Positions 1 to 7,418 of a stretch of 45,219 nt of DNA are shown here, in pieces. Within the stretch, counting starts at the first letter, position 1; each line of letters begins with the position of its first letter. Where the stretch lies: NCBI RefSeq assembly GCF_025210595.1, contig NZ_JAOARH010000064.1:1-45219 (forward strand), given 5' to 3'. The position numbers were made by a program, and so were the translations under genes. The DNA is from Winogradskyella sp. (GTDB taxonomy: Bacteria; Bacteroidota; Bacteroidia; Flavobacteriales; Flavobacteriaceae). Below the pieces are notes generated by a model, which worked only from the letters and a program-made list of their open reading frames with translations, had not been told where the DNA came from and did no database searches.

Positions 1-13
1 AAAAATTCTTAAA

Positions 14-1033
14 ATGCCAATCAACAAAAACGCACTAATCCGTTATAAAACCATAGATAAATGTCTTCAAAATAATTACAGACAATGGACATTGAATGAT
101 TTAATTGAAGCTTGTTCTGATGCACTTTATGAATACGAAGGTAAAGACGTCGATGTAAGTAAACGTACTATACAACTCGATATACAAATGATGCGTAGCG
201 ACAAGTTAGGCTACAATGCACCTATTGTGGTTTACGACAGAAAGTACTACAAATATGATGATGCAGACTACAGCATTGTTAATATTCCTCTGACTGACAA
301 GGACGTTAAAGTAATGAACGAAGCCATACAAGTCTTACGTCAGTTTAAAGATTTTTCCTTGTTTAAAGAAATGGATGGTGTTTTACAGCGATTAGAAGAT
401 TCAGTGTATTCGTCTCAAAAAGATAAACGCGCCATTATACATTTAGATAAAAATGAACAACTCAAAGGCTTAGAATATATTGATGCCATCTATGCTGCTA
501 TTCAGAATAAAAAAGTAATAGAAATAGAATATCAATCGTTTAGAGCTAGACAAGCTAGCACAATAACTGTGCATCCGCAATTATTAAAAGAATTTAATAA
601 CCGTTGGTTTTTACTCGCTTCTCATAAAGGCAAGTACATCACTTTGGCATTAGATAGAATGTCTAAGATTGCTGAAGTAAATACTACAGATTATATTGAC
701 CATAATATTGATGGAGATAATTATTATAAAGATGTCGTTGGAGTTACGGTGTCTAATTCTAAACCTCAACGCATAGAGTTTTGGATAGATAAGCATAATG
801 CACCTTATGTTATTACAAAACCATTTCATGCCTCTCAACGCCTTATTAAACAAACCGAAGATGGTGTTGTTTTTAATATCTTTGTTCAGGTTAATTTTGA
901 ATTAGAACGCCTCATTTTAGGATTTGGAGATAGTATAGAAGTCTTAAAACCAGTGAAACTTAGAGAACGCATACATAAAAAATTAAAAACTGCTATGTGC
1001 AATTATGAGTCTAAAACCTCTAAATCAAATTAG
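14..1033 (+). CDS. WYL-domain transcriptional regulator with N-terminal HTH
   Basis: The 339-residue protein has an N-terminal winged-helix-like region (about residues 5-75, containing SKRTIQLDIQMMR) and a C-terminal WYL-type region (about 150-240, including EIEYQSFRA and HPQLLKEFNNRWFLLA). The family is known as DNA-binding regulators whose WYL domain senses small ligands or nucleic acid; several control DNA-damage or defence genes. What this copy regulates cannot be told. The start ATG lies 13 bases from the window edge, so its promoter and any upstream partner are not visible. The ferritin gene follows after 83 bases but has its own -7 element, so the two are probably separate units. Confidence 0.85.
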   Translation: MPINKNALIRYKTIDKCLQNNYRQWTLNDLIEACSDALYEYEGKDVDVSKRTIQLDIQMMRSDKLGYNAPIVVYDRKYYKYDDADYSIVNIPLTDKDVKVMNEAIQVLRQFKDFSLFKEMDGVLQRLEDSVYSSQKDKRAIIHLDKNEQLKGLEYIDAIYAAIQNKKVIEIEYQSFRARQASTITVHPQLLKEFNNRWFLLASHKGKYITLALDRMSKIAEVNTTDYIDHNIDGDNYYKDVVGVTVSNSKPQRIEFWIDKHNAPYVITKPFHASQRLIKQTEDGVVFNIFVQVNFELERLILGFGDSIEVLKPVKLRERIHKKLKTAMCNYESKTSKSN

Positions 1034-1091
1034 AATAAATCTGAATTAATAAGACACAAAACAATTAACTAGAAATTAAGGTTATAGTCGT

Positions 1092-1099
1092 TATTTTTG
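1092..1099 (+). promoter_or_regulatory. Bacteroidota -7 promoter element for ferritin
   Basis: TATTTTTG matches TAnnTTTG and lies 17 bases before the ferritin ATG. No clear -33 TTG was seen. Confidence 0.55.
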
Positions 1100-1116
1100 T
1101 AAAAAAGATAGAACTT

Positions 1117-1638
1117 ATGTTAAAAAAGAATATAGAAGATGCTTTAAATAAGCAAATTAGAATAGAGGCAGAATCATCTCAAGTGTATTTAGCAATGGCT
1201 GTTTGGGCAGAAGTACAAGGTCTAGAAGGCATTTCTAACTTTATGTATGACCAATCTGATGAAGAGCGTGAACATATGCTTAAGTTAGTAAAGTTTGTAA
1301 ATGAACGTGGTGGACACGCAAAAATTACAGATTTAAAAGCTCCTGAAGGCAGCTACAAATCCTTTCAAGAAATGTTTGAAACCTTACTTAAACACGAAAT
1401 TTTTGTGTCTGAAAGTATTAATGAACTCGTACATATTTCTCTTGAAGAGCGCGATTATGCTACTCACAATTTCTTACAATGGTATGTTGCTGAGCAAATT
1501 GAAGAAGAAGCCGTAGCACGCACCATCTTAGACAAAATCAACCTAATTGGCGACGATAAAGGTGGTTTATATTTATTTGATAGAGACATACAACAACTTA
1601 CGGTAACTTCTGCGGCAGATATCTCTGCGCAACAGTAA
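1117..1638 (+). CDS. ftnA: Non-heme ferritin
   Basis: The 173-residue protein has the length and four-helix pattern of bacterial non-heme ferritin, an iron-storage protein that oxidises Fe(II) at a dinuclear centre and stores Fe(III) in a 24-mer cage. Ferroxidase-type residues are visible: Glu in helix A (RIEAESSQVYLAMAVW), the ExxH pair in SDEEREHMLKLVKF, and EQIEEE in a later helix. It is monocistronic by context, with its own -7 element upstream and a hairpin terminator downstream. No iron-regulator box was recognised in front of it. Confidence 0.93.
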   Translation: MLKKNIEDALNKQIRIEAESSQVYLAMAVWAEVQGLEGISNFMYDQSDEEREHMLKLVKFVNERGGHAKITDLKAPEGSYKSFQEMFETLLKHEIFVSESINELVHISLEERDYATHNFLQWYVAEQIEEEAVARTILDKINLIGDDKGGLYLFDRDIQQLTVTSAADISAQQ

Positions 1639-1660
1639 ACACTTATTATTTAAAAGTTTA

Positions 1661-1697
1661 ACTGGTGTTGGTGCAATAACCTTCACCAGTTTTTTTA
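1661..1697 (+). terminator. Rho-independent terminator after ferritin
   Basis: The inverted repeat ACTGGTG (1661-1667) / CACCAGT (1684-1690) is followed by a run of T, 23 bases after the ferritin stop. Confidence 0.8.
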
Positions 1698-1739
1698 TGC
1701 TTAAAATGTTAAATCTTATTTAGAATAAATTAAAATAGT

Positions 1740-1747
1740 TATTTTTG
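1740..1747 (+). promoter_or_regulatory. Bacteroidota -7 element for the Lys/Cys-rich small protein
   Basis: TATTTTTG followed by C, 40 bases before the ATG at 1788. It lies just after the ferritin terminator, so it starts a new transcript. Confidence 0.5.
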
Positions 1748-1787
1748 CAGCTCAATTTAGAAATTTCCATTTTAGGAGAACTAATAG

Positions 1788-1964
1788 ATGGGCAAAAAGA
1801 AGAAAGATAAAAAACTAAAAAAAGAACGCATTAAAGTTCTTGAAACCTCGAGCTTTGAAGCTTTAGGAAAAGTGAAATCTAAATGCTGCAAGAAATATAA
1901 AAAGGCAGAAAACAAACGCTGCAAAAAATGTCCATGCTTTGATTTATTAAAGAAAGTGGCTTAA
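1788..1964 (+). CDS. Small Lys/Cys-rich protein, 58 aa, function unknown
   Basis: The frame ATG 1788 to TAA 1962-1964 encodes 58 residues. The N-terminus is almost all Lys (MGKKKKDKKLKKERIKVLE). The second half holds five Cys, as CC and then a CxxCxC cluster (KRCKKCPCFDLL). A purine-rich stretch AGGAGA lies upstream at 1774-1779. The Cys pattern suggests a bound metal or disulfides, and the basic tail suggests nucleic-acid contact; both are inferences. It has its own promoter and is not fused to the ferritin transcript. I do not recognise a named family. Confidence 0.65.
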   Translation: MGKKKKDKKLKKERIKVLETSSFEALGKVKSKCCKKYKKAENKRCKKCPCFDLLKKVA

Positions 1965-2013
1965 AAAACTCTTTTAATGTAATGTTTTGTAATGTATGTA
2001 GACTTACATAAAT

Positions 2014-2856
2014 ATGATTCATGAATTTAAAGAATTTTCTACAGGAGCGCTTTTTAAAATTGGCAATAGTGAAGATTTAAATCTCTTTCACAAACCACAA
2101 CAAGTTAATCTTTACACTTTTATTTGGGCAAACACACAAGCTATTAAATTAATTGTAGATAGTGTTCCTATAACACTACCACCTAATCATATCCTTGCAT
2201 TAACGCCTATACAATACTTACAATATGTAAACGGAAATGATGCTATAGTATATCAATTTAATAGAGAGTTTTATTGCATTAAAGATCATGACCAAGAAGT
2301 AAGTTGTGCTGGTATATTATTCTTTGGAAACACAAACATTCCTATTATAAGTTTAGACAATAAAGAACAGCATAAATATAAAACCCTACATGAAGTTTTT
2401 ATAGATGAATTAGAAACAAAAGATAACATACAGGCAGAAATGTTACGTATGCTCATGGCAAGATTCATTATTAAAAGTACGCGTCTTTTAAAAGCTAAAG
2501 AAGGTGTTATTGATACTCCAAAAAGTTCTAAAATAGATTTACTAAGATCTTTTAACTTTCTTGTAGAACAGCATTTTAAGCAAGAACATAGTGTGTCTTT
2601 CTATGCAGAAAAATTATTTAAATCGCCTAAAACCTTATCTAATAATTTTGCTAAACTCAACAGAAGCCCTCTACAAATAATTCATCAACGTATCGTTTTA
2701 GAGACCAAGCGCTTGTTAACCTATACAGACAAATCTGCAAAAGAAATTGCTTACGAAGTTGGTTTTGATGATGCTTCTCATCTTAGTCGTTTATTTAAAA
2801 AACATACATCTCTATCTCCTTCTGAGTTTAAAAAAACTCTTAAACCCAATGGTTAG
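2014..2856 (+). CDS. AraC-family transcriptional regulator
   Basis: The 280-residue protein ends with a two-HTH AraC/XylS domain (about residues 175-278). The second HTH and its signature are clear in SAKEIAYEVGFDDASHLSRL and FKKHTSLSPSEFKKTL. The N-terminal half (1-165) reads as a cupin-like sensor fold (VDSVPITLPPNHILALTP). Such proteins usually bind direct-repeat half-sites about two helical turns apart. Exactly such a site occurs twice just downstream (2864-2892 and 3110-3138), in front of the next two units, which makes this protein their likely activator. No copy of that site was seen in the 49 bases before its own ATG, so autoregulation through the same site is not supported. Confidence 0.9.
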   Translation: MIHEFKEFSTGALFKIGNSEDLNLFHKPQQVNLYTFIWANTQAIKLIVDSVPITLPPNHILALTPIQYLQYVNGNDAIVYQFNREFYCIKDHDQEVSCAGILFFGNTNIPIISLDNKEQHKYKTLHEVFIDELETKDNIQAEMLRMLMARFIIKSTRLLKAKEGVIDTPKSSKIDLLRSFNFLVEQHFKQEHSVSFYAEKLFKSPKTLSNNFAKLNRSPLQIIHQRIVLETKRLLTYTDKSAKEIAYEVGFDDASHLSRLFKKHTSLSPSEFKKTLKPNG

Positions 2857-2921
2857 GAAAAATTGACAAGTCTCTGGGTAAATTCACCATTCTTTAAAAC
2901 TGAATTCCATGTCATCTTTGC
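2857..2921 (+). promoter_or_regulatory. Two-part AraC-type operator plus -7 element, copy 1
   Basis: TGACAAG (2864-2870) and ACCATTC (2886-2892) start 22 bases apart. CATCTTTG, a variant of the -7 element, follows at 2913-2920. ACCATTC occupies the place where a -33 TTG would sit, and no TTG is present, as in activator-dependent promoters. The whole arrangement is repeated at 3102-3167 with identical spacing. The repeat TTGAC/TTCAC at 20-base offset suggests two direct half-sites. Confidence 0.7.
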
Positions 2922-2945
2922 ATTGTAATATTAAAACAACAAAAG

Positions 2946-3101
2946 ATGAAACTAAAAAACAAATCTATTTTCAATCTTATTGAAATATTTAGAAAAAGTC
3001 CAAAACGCAAAGTAAACACTACAATACCTGAGGCACACTGCGAACATAAACAAATGCACGATTTTTATTGTGACACTGAAAAACCACACATTAGTCACTA
3101 A
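2946..3101 (+). CDS. Small His/Cys-rich peptide, 51 aa, function unknown
   Basis: The frame ATG 2946 to TAA 3099-3101 gives 51 residues. The N-terminal part is basic and amphipathic (KNKSIFNLIEIFRKSPKRK). The C-terminal 22 residues hold two Cys and five His (HCEHKQMHDFYCDTEKPHIS), which looks able to bind a metal ion. It begins 25 bases after a -7 element preceded by the two-part operator, so it is expressed as its own short unit, probably under the AraC-type regulator upstream. No family was recognised. The reality of the ORF is supported mainly by its promoter and by the operator being repeated right after its stop. Confidence 0.6.
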   Translation: MKLKNKSIFNLIEIFRKSPKRKVNTTIPEAHCEHKQMHDFYCDTEKPHISH

Positions 3102-3167
3102 GGAAAAAATGACAAGCAAACAGGAATAATGACCATTCTATTGAGCTCTAATTTACATCAACTTTGC
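3102..3167 (+). promoter_or_regulatory. Two-part AraC-type operator plus -7 element, copy 2
   Basis: TGACAAG (3110-3116) and ACCATTC (3132-3138) again start 22 bases apart, and CAACTTTG (3159-3166) plus C follows, with the same 31-base distance from ACCATTC to TTTGC as in copy 1. The leading GGAAAAA is also shared. It drives the AhpD-like/cupredoxin-like pair. Confidence 0.7.
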
Positions 3168-3224
3168 ATCAACAAAACAAATAATAATAAACGCTGAAAT
3201 AATACAGCATAAAACTAAAAAAAC

Positions 3225-3776
3225 ATGAATAATATATTTAATGTACCAACAAGAGAAGAAGTAAGTACTAATAACCAAGTTATTTTCGATAACCTAAACA
3301 AAGGTTTGGGCTTTGTACCAAATTTATACGCAACGTATGCCCACAGTGATACAGCATTAGAAAATTATTTAAACTTTGCCAATGCAAAAACATCACTATC
3401 TGCAAAAGAAAAAGAGGTAGTAAATTTAGCTGTAAGCCAAGTTAACGATTGTATCTATTGTCTTTCTGCGCATACTGCAATAGGAAAGATGAATGGTTTT
3501 ACGGATGAGCAAATCCTCGAATTAAGAGCAGGTTATTCTTCTGTAAATTCTAAGCTAGATGCTTTAGCCAAATTAGCTAAAAATATAACAGAAAATAGAG
3601 GACGCACAGATAAGAACGTATTAGAAAACTTTTTTAATGCTGGCTACAACAAAGGCAACTTAATTGATACTATTTCTTTAGTTGGAGACAAAACAATATC
3701 TAACTACATTCATAGTACAACTCAGATACCTGTTGACTTTCCTGTAGCTCAACCATTAGAAACAAAAACTGTATAA
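3225..3776 (+). CDS. AhpD-like/carboxymuconolactone decarboxylase-family protein
   Basis: The 183-residue protein carries the CxxC-xxx-H signature of the AhpD/CMD fold at Cys76, Cys79 and His83 (NDCIYCLSAHTAIGKMNGF), preceded by KEKEVVNLAVSQ. In AhpD-type proteins this motif performs thiol-based peroxide reduction; many single-domain members are annotated as peroxidase-related without a known substrate. It is the first gene of a two-gene unit with the cupredoxin-like gene 36 bases downstream. The shared AraC-type operator suggests induction by the signal that the regulator senses, perhaps oxidative or quinone stress; this is inference. Confidence 0.85.
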   Translation: MNNIFNVPTREEVSTNNQVIFDNLNKGLGFVPNLYATYAHSDTALENYLNFANAKTSLSAKEKEVVNLAVSQVNDCIYCLSAHTAIGKMNGFTDEQILELRAGYSSVNSKLDALAKLAKNITENRGRTDKNVLENFFNAGYNKGNLIDTISLVGDKTISNYIHSTTQIPVDFPVAQPLETKTV

Positions 3777-3812
3777 TCATTAATAAACATTAAAACCTAA
3801 AAATTATAAATC

Positions 3813-4202
3813 ATGAAAAAATTAATTTCAATATTAGTAATTGCATTAAGCTTTACATTATCAAGCCATGCTCAAGATAAAACGATGAAAAAGAACGATG
3901 TAAAAACCGTTTCTTTAGAACAAACCAAAGGTGAGTTTACTCAAAAAAGCTTAACGTTATCTGAAGGCACTTATGTTTTTGAAGTCTCTAACCATAATGC
4001 TGCACCAGAAGTAGGCTTGGTTTTAATAGAAGCAGGCAAAGACGGATCTGATGCTAACAATCATATTAAAGAAGCCTATGTGTCGCAAATGGTTAAGCAT
4101 GGAAAGACAGAATCTTCAAAATCGGTAACCTTAAAAAAAGGAACTTATAAATATTTTTGTCCCTTTAACAATACGCCACAGTATACATTAACTGTTGAGT
4201 AA
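3813..4202 (+). CDS. Exported cupredoxin-like protein
   Basis: The 129-residue precursor has a signal peptide (residues 1-20, ending SSHAQ) and a plastocyanin-like beta fold. The segment KGTYKYFCPFNNTPQYTLTV matches the C-terminal copper-loop strand, and the His in VSNHNAAPEVG (His61) sits where the first copper ligand lies. After Cys116 there is no His or Met at the usual ligand places, so a normal type 1 copper site is doubtful. It follows the AhpD-like gene by 36 bases in the same orientation and ends at a strong bidirectional terminator. Role unknown; periplasmic location is inferred. Confidence 0.75.
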   Translation: MKKLISILVIALSFTLSSHAQDKTMKKNDVKTVSLEQTKGEFTQKSLTLSEGTYVFEVSNHNAAPEVGLVLIEAGKDGSDANNHIKEAYVSQMVKHGKTESSKSVTLKKGTYKYFCPFNNTPQYTLTVE

Positions 4203-4256
4203 CCAAACTTATATCAGCTATAAATTTTTAAAACTATACTATAGTTTTATCATTAT

Positions 4257-4291
4257 AAAAAAGAGTAGTCTCGTAACGACTACTCTTTTTT
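4257..4291. terminator. Bidirectional terminator between convergent genes
   Basis: The arms AAAAAAGAGTAGTC (4257-4270) and its exact complement (4278-4291) enclose a 7-base loop. T-runs on both strands serve the cupredoxin-like gene (+) and ssb (-). Confidence 0.9.
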
Positions 4292-4299
4292 GTGATGTA

Positions 4300-4632
4300 T
4301 TATTTTCCGAGCATTAAGAGCTCATTGCAAACCACTTCGGTGATGTAACGTTTCATTCCGTCTTTATCTTCCCAAGATCGTGTGGTTAATTTTCCTTCTA
4401 TAGCAACTTCTTTACCTTTAGACACAAAATTTTCTACAATCTGTGCTGTTTTTCCCCAAGCTACAATACTATGCCATTGCGTGTCTGTAACTTTTTCACC
4501 TTTAGCATTTTTATAGCTCTCGTTTGTTGCTATAGAAAATTTAGCCAAGGTTTTACCACTTTCTAAATTAATGATTTCTGGATCGTTTCCTAAATGTCCA
4601 ATCAACTGTACTTTGTTTTTTAATGCGTTCAT
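4300..4632 (-). CDS. ssb: Short single-stranded DNA-binding protein
   Basis: The 110-residue protein is a single OB-fold of the bacterial SSB family (NKVQLIGHLGNDPEI, FSIATNESYKN, WHSIVAWGKTAQIVENFV, KGKEVAIEGKLTTRSWEDKDG). It ends right after the OB fold (NELLMLGK). It lacks the Gly/Pro-rich linker and the acidic DIPF-type tip that recruits partner proteins in replicative SSB. It is therefore probably a secondary SSB, for instance used in competence or recombination, while the replicative copy lies elsewhere. It converges with the cupredoxin-like gene across a shared terminator. Confidence 0.92.
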   Translation of the reverse strand: MNALKNKVQLIGHLGNDPEIINLESGKTLAKFSIATNESYKNAKGEKVTDTQWHSIVAWGKTAQIVENFVSKGKEVAIEGKLTTRSWEDKDGMKRYITEVVCNELLMLGK

Positions 4633-4686
4633 AATTTTTTAATGTTAAACAGTTAATACTAATCGATTTCTTATGTTTCGACAATG

Positions 4687-4694
4687 CAAAGATG
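4687..4694 (-). promoter_or_regulatory. -7 element for ssb
   Basis: On the minus strand CATCTTTG followed by C, a TAnnTTTG variant, lies 54 bases before the ssb ATG. Confidence 0.4.
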
Positions 4695-4856
4695 AGATGG
4701 TTTGCTAAAATTAGTTGGTAACTACACATTTAAATTCATTTGTAAACATTTGTAGTCGTTTATAATTACATAAAGCTTTGTTATTGAAGGGCTTTATCGT
4801 AATTTTATTATAGCTTAATAATAGATACTTGACACATCTGAGTTGGTAAACATTTG

Positions 4857-5534
4857 ATGAAAAAACTGATTAACATATTTATTTTGATCGTTCTTTTTAG
4901 TTGTGAACACAAAACAAACATAGAATATTTTAATGATTCAAAGGTGTTTCACTATAAAACAAGAAATGGAATTAACGAACCTGTTCTTAAAAATATAATT
5001 AAATATTTTTCAAATGAGAATGATGTTAAATTAATTACGAAAAATGACACAATACAAGTTCATGGAATTCATCATACTGATAAAGGTAGATATGGATACT
5101 TTGGAGCTTGGGTTAGCACTAAAGAATATTTTAATAAGGAAATTGAGTGTGAACAAAAAATTATTTTTAATCAATATGAATTCCAATACTCTTTCTGTTA
5201 TAAAGATGTAATTAAACATTTTGACGAGCAGATTAAAAAAAGCGAAAAAGATGTGACATATCTTGTTTACGCTAAACGTAAAGATGAATTATTAAAATAT
5301 AATCAAGAAATTGATAGGAGTCTGTCTAAAAACAGTGATGAATATATCATATCGGACTTAATAATGAATATTCCATTTTCTATTTATGATAAACACGAAA
5401 AGAAACAAATTCTTTACGTAAGTTCTACTAATTTTCAAACTGGATTATTAGGCTCGATTGGATATGAACACTTTTTCTTTGATAAAAATAAAGATACTAT
5501 AGCTTCGATGTCATTAGTTTATGTAGTACATTAA
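4857..5534 (+). CDS. Predicted lipoprotein of unknown function
   Basis: The 225-residue protein starts MKKLINIFILIVLFSCEHK, a lipoprotein signal with lipobox LFSC (Cys16), so it should be anchored by a lipid. An in-frame TTG three bases earlier could also be used, but ATG at 4857 gives the better signal peptide. The mature part is rich in Lys, Asn and aromatic residues, with no motif that I recognise. It opens a run of three poorly conserved genes (this, a GNAT enzyme, a propeller lipoprotein) that looks accessory. Confidence 0.7.
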   Translation: MKKLINIFILIVLFSCEHKTNIEYFNDSKVFHYKTRNGINEPVLKNIIKYFSNENDVKLITKNDTIQVHGIHHTDKGRYGYFGAWVSTKEYFNKEIECEQKIIFNQYEFQYSFCYKDVIKHFDEQIKKSEKDVTYLVYAKRKDELLKYNQEIDRSLSKNSDEYIISDLIMNIPFSIYDKHEKKQILYVSSTNFQTGLLGSIGYEHFFFDKNKDTIASMSLVYVVH

Positions 5535-5619
5535 AAATGATTTACTAAGTTAAGTGCTAACCTACGTAACTAGCCATAGCCCAACCATTACAACCAATTA
5601 AAATCGATCATATAGAAAA

Positions 5620-6153
5620 ATGAAAATATTTGAAACTGAAAGATTAGAAATTAGACGCTTAAAAAGTGTAGACAAGGAACACTTTGCTGAATTGTTCACT
5701 GACCCTAAAGTTTTAGAACTTATACCTCAAACGCCATTTACAGAAAATCAAATAACAGAAATATTTAATAAAAGCCTGCATTTGCATTTAAGGGATTTAA
5801 ACAACCAAAAGTGTGCTTGTGGAATATATGAAAAAGGAAATACTGAATTGATTGGACTTGCTCTGTTTTTAATAAATGAAGATGACGAAAAAGAATTAGG
5901 ATATCGTTTTAGAAAAAATTATTGGAGAAAAGGATACGGAACAGAAACAACAAAAGGAATGCTAGACTATTATTTTAAGCAAATGAAAGTAGAAAAAGTA
6001 ACAGCAGATGTAAATATCGCTAATATTGGGTCGGTAAAAATTTTAGATAAGTTTATGACACCTGTTCGTGAATTCTTTAATGAAAGTGACAATTGTACCG
6101 ATAGAACGTACGAATTGGAAAAAAATAACTGGCTAGAACATGGTTGTAAGTAA
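5620..6153 (+). CDS. GNAT-family N-acetyltransferase (RimJ/RimL-like)
   Basis: The 177-residue protein follows the RimJ/RimL layout. It starts with FETERLEIRRL. The acetyl-CoA-binding motif is in FRKNYWRKGYGTETTKGML (about residues 103-121), followed by VTADVNIANIGSVKILDKF. These enzymes transfer acetyl from acetyl-CoA to an amino group of a protein or small molecule; the substrate here cannot be told. It stands alone, 85 bases after the lipoprotein gene and 117 before the propeller gene. The intergenic DNA around it is unlike that of the surrounding core genes. Confidence 0.85.
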   Translation: MKIFETERLEIRRLKSVDKEHFAELFTDPKVLELIPQTPFTENQITEIFNKSLHLHLRDLNNQKCACGIYEKGNTELIGLALFLINEDDEKELGYRFRKNYWRKGYGTETTKGMLDYYFKQMKVEKVTADVNIANIGSVKILDKFMTPVREFFNESDNCTDRTYELEKNNWLEHGCK

Positions 6154-6270
6154 TATCTCCGTTCTCGCCTACTTCTAAAATCTTTACTAATTAGTTCCTA
6201 AAACACACAACTAACCATACACAAAATCGTTAGCTGCAACTTAAATAACAACCGTACAAACTTTAAGTAG

Positions 6271-7326
6271 ATGAGTATAAAATTGAATATAATTGCTTTT
6301 TTCAGCACATTAATTTTGTTGACCTCTTGTAACGGACAAATCACAAAACAAAAGATTAAAGCAGAAAACATTGTAGAAGGAGATAAAGTAACAAAACTTG
6401 GTAAAAGTATAATGGTTATTTATCAAGACAAGAAGAATGTTTATTGGTTTGGCAGTTGGGAAACAGGAATATATAAATATGATGGAAAAGAATTAGTTAA
6501 TTACACAACAAAACACGGTTTACTAAACAACAGAATTGATGAAATAAAAGAAGATCAATTTGGTAACATTTATTTTTCTAGTGCAAACGCAACATCTAAA
6601 ATATCAAAGTTTAACGAAAAAACATTTACCACTTTGAAGGCAGTTCCAAGCGAAAACTGGAAACTTAAGCCCACAGATATATGGTTTAAATATTCTTATG
6701 GAAATACAGGAAAAGTATATCGTTATGATGGTAATACTTTATTTGAACTACAACTTCCTAACCCACCTAATTTATCCAATCCATTTGATGTCTATAGCAT
6801 TTATAAAGACAAAAAAGGAAATATTTGGTTTGGCACTAATCCTGTTGGAGTGTGTCGATACGATGGAAAATTATTTGAATGGATTACAGAAGAAGATGTT
6901 ACAGAATTCCGTAACGAAGGTGCAAACGGAGTACGTTCAATCCTAGAGGACAAAAATGGTAACTTTTGGTTTAATACTGAATATCGTTATGGTATTTATG
7001 ACAACACAACATTAAAAAACAATAAATTTTACACAAGACATAAAAGCATTGGTGAATTGGATGGTAAAAAGGACAGCAGTTTAAATGAATATCTATCAAG
7101 CGTAATAGACAAGAATAATAACTTATGGTTTGTGACATATCTTGATGGAGTTTGGAAATATGACGGAGCCAAAATCACACATTATCCAATTCAAGAAAAA
7201 TCCAAACAAATCTCTTTATTTAGCATATACAACGACAACAACGGAGAACTTTGGCTTGGGACTCACAAAAATGGTGCATATAAATTTAATGGAAAGAGTT
7301 TTGAAAAATTTGAATCAAGCAAATAA
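6271..7326 (+). CDS. Lipoprotein with two-component-regulator propeller repeats
   Basis: The 351-residue protein has a lipoprotein signal (MSIKLNIIAFFSTLILLTSC, Cys20) and then repeated blade motifs, such as WFGSWETGIYKYDGKELV, IWFGTNPVGVCRYDGK and LWLGTHKNGAYKFNGKSF. These match the Reg_prop beta-propeller repeats that form the periplasmic sensor of Bacteroidota hybrid kinases. Here there is no membrane helix, kinase or DNA-binding part after the propeller, so it is a stand-alone surface or periplasmic propeller, perhaps a binding protein. Its partner is not evident nearby. Confidence 0.8.
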   Translation: MSIKLNIIAFFSTLILLTSCNGQITKQKIKAENIVEGDKVTKLGKSIMVIYQDKKNVYWFGSWETGIYKYDGKELVNYTTKHGLLNNRIDEIKEDQFGNIYFSSANATSKISKFNEKTFTTLKAVPSENWKLKPTDIWFKYSYGNTGKVYRYDGNTLFELQLPNPPNLSNPFDVYSIYKDKKGNIWFGTNPVGVCRYDGKLFEWITEEDVTEFRNEGANGVRSILEDKNGNFWFNTEYRYGIYDNTTLKNNKFYTRHKSIGELDGKKDSSLNEYLSSVIDKNNNLWFVTYLDGVWKYDGAKITHYPIQEKSKQISLFSIYNDNNGELWLGTHKNGAYKFNGKSFEKFESSK

Positions 7327-7418
7327 AAATTGTTATAAATTTAATCCATAAAAACCCTCTTTAAGAGAACATTATATATAATGAAATTAACTAAACAGGA
7401 ATTAAAAATTATTGAATT

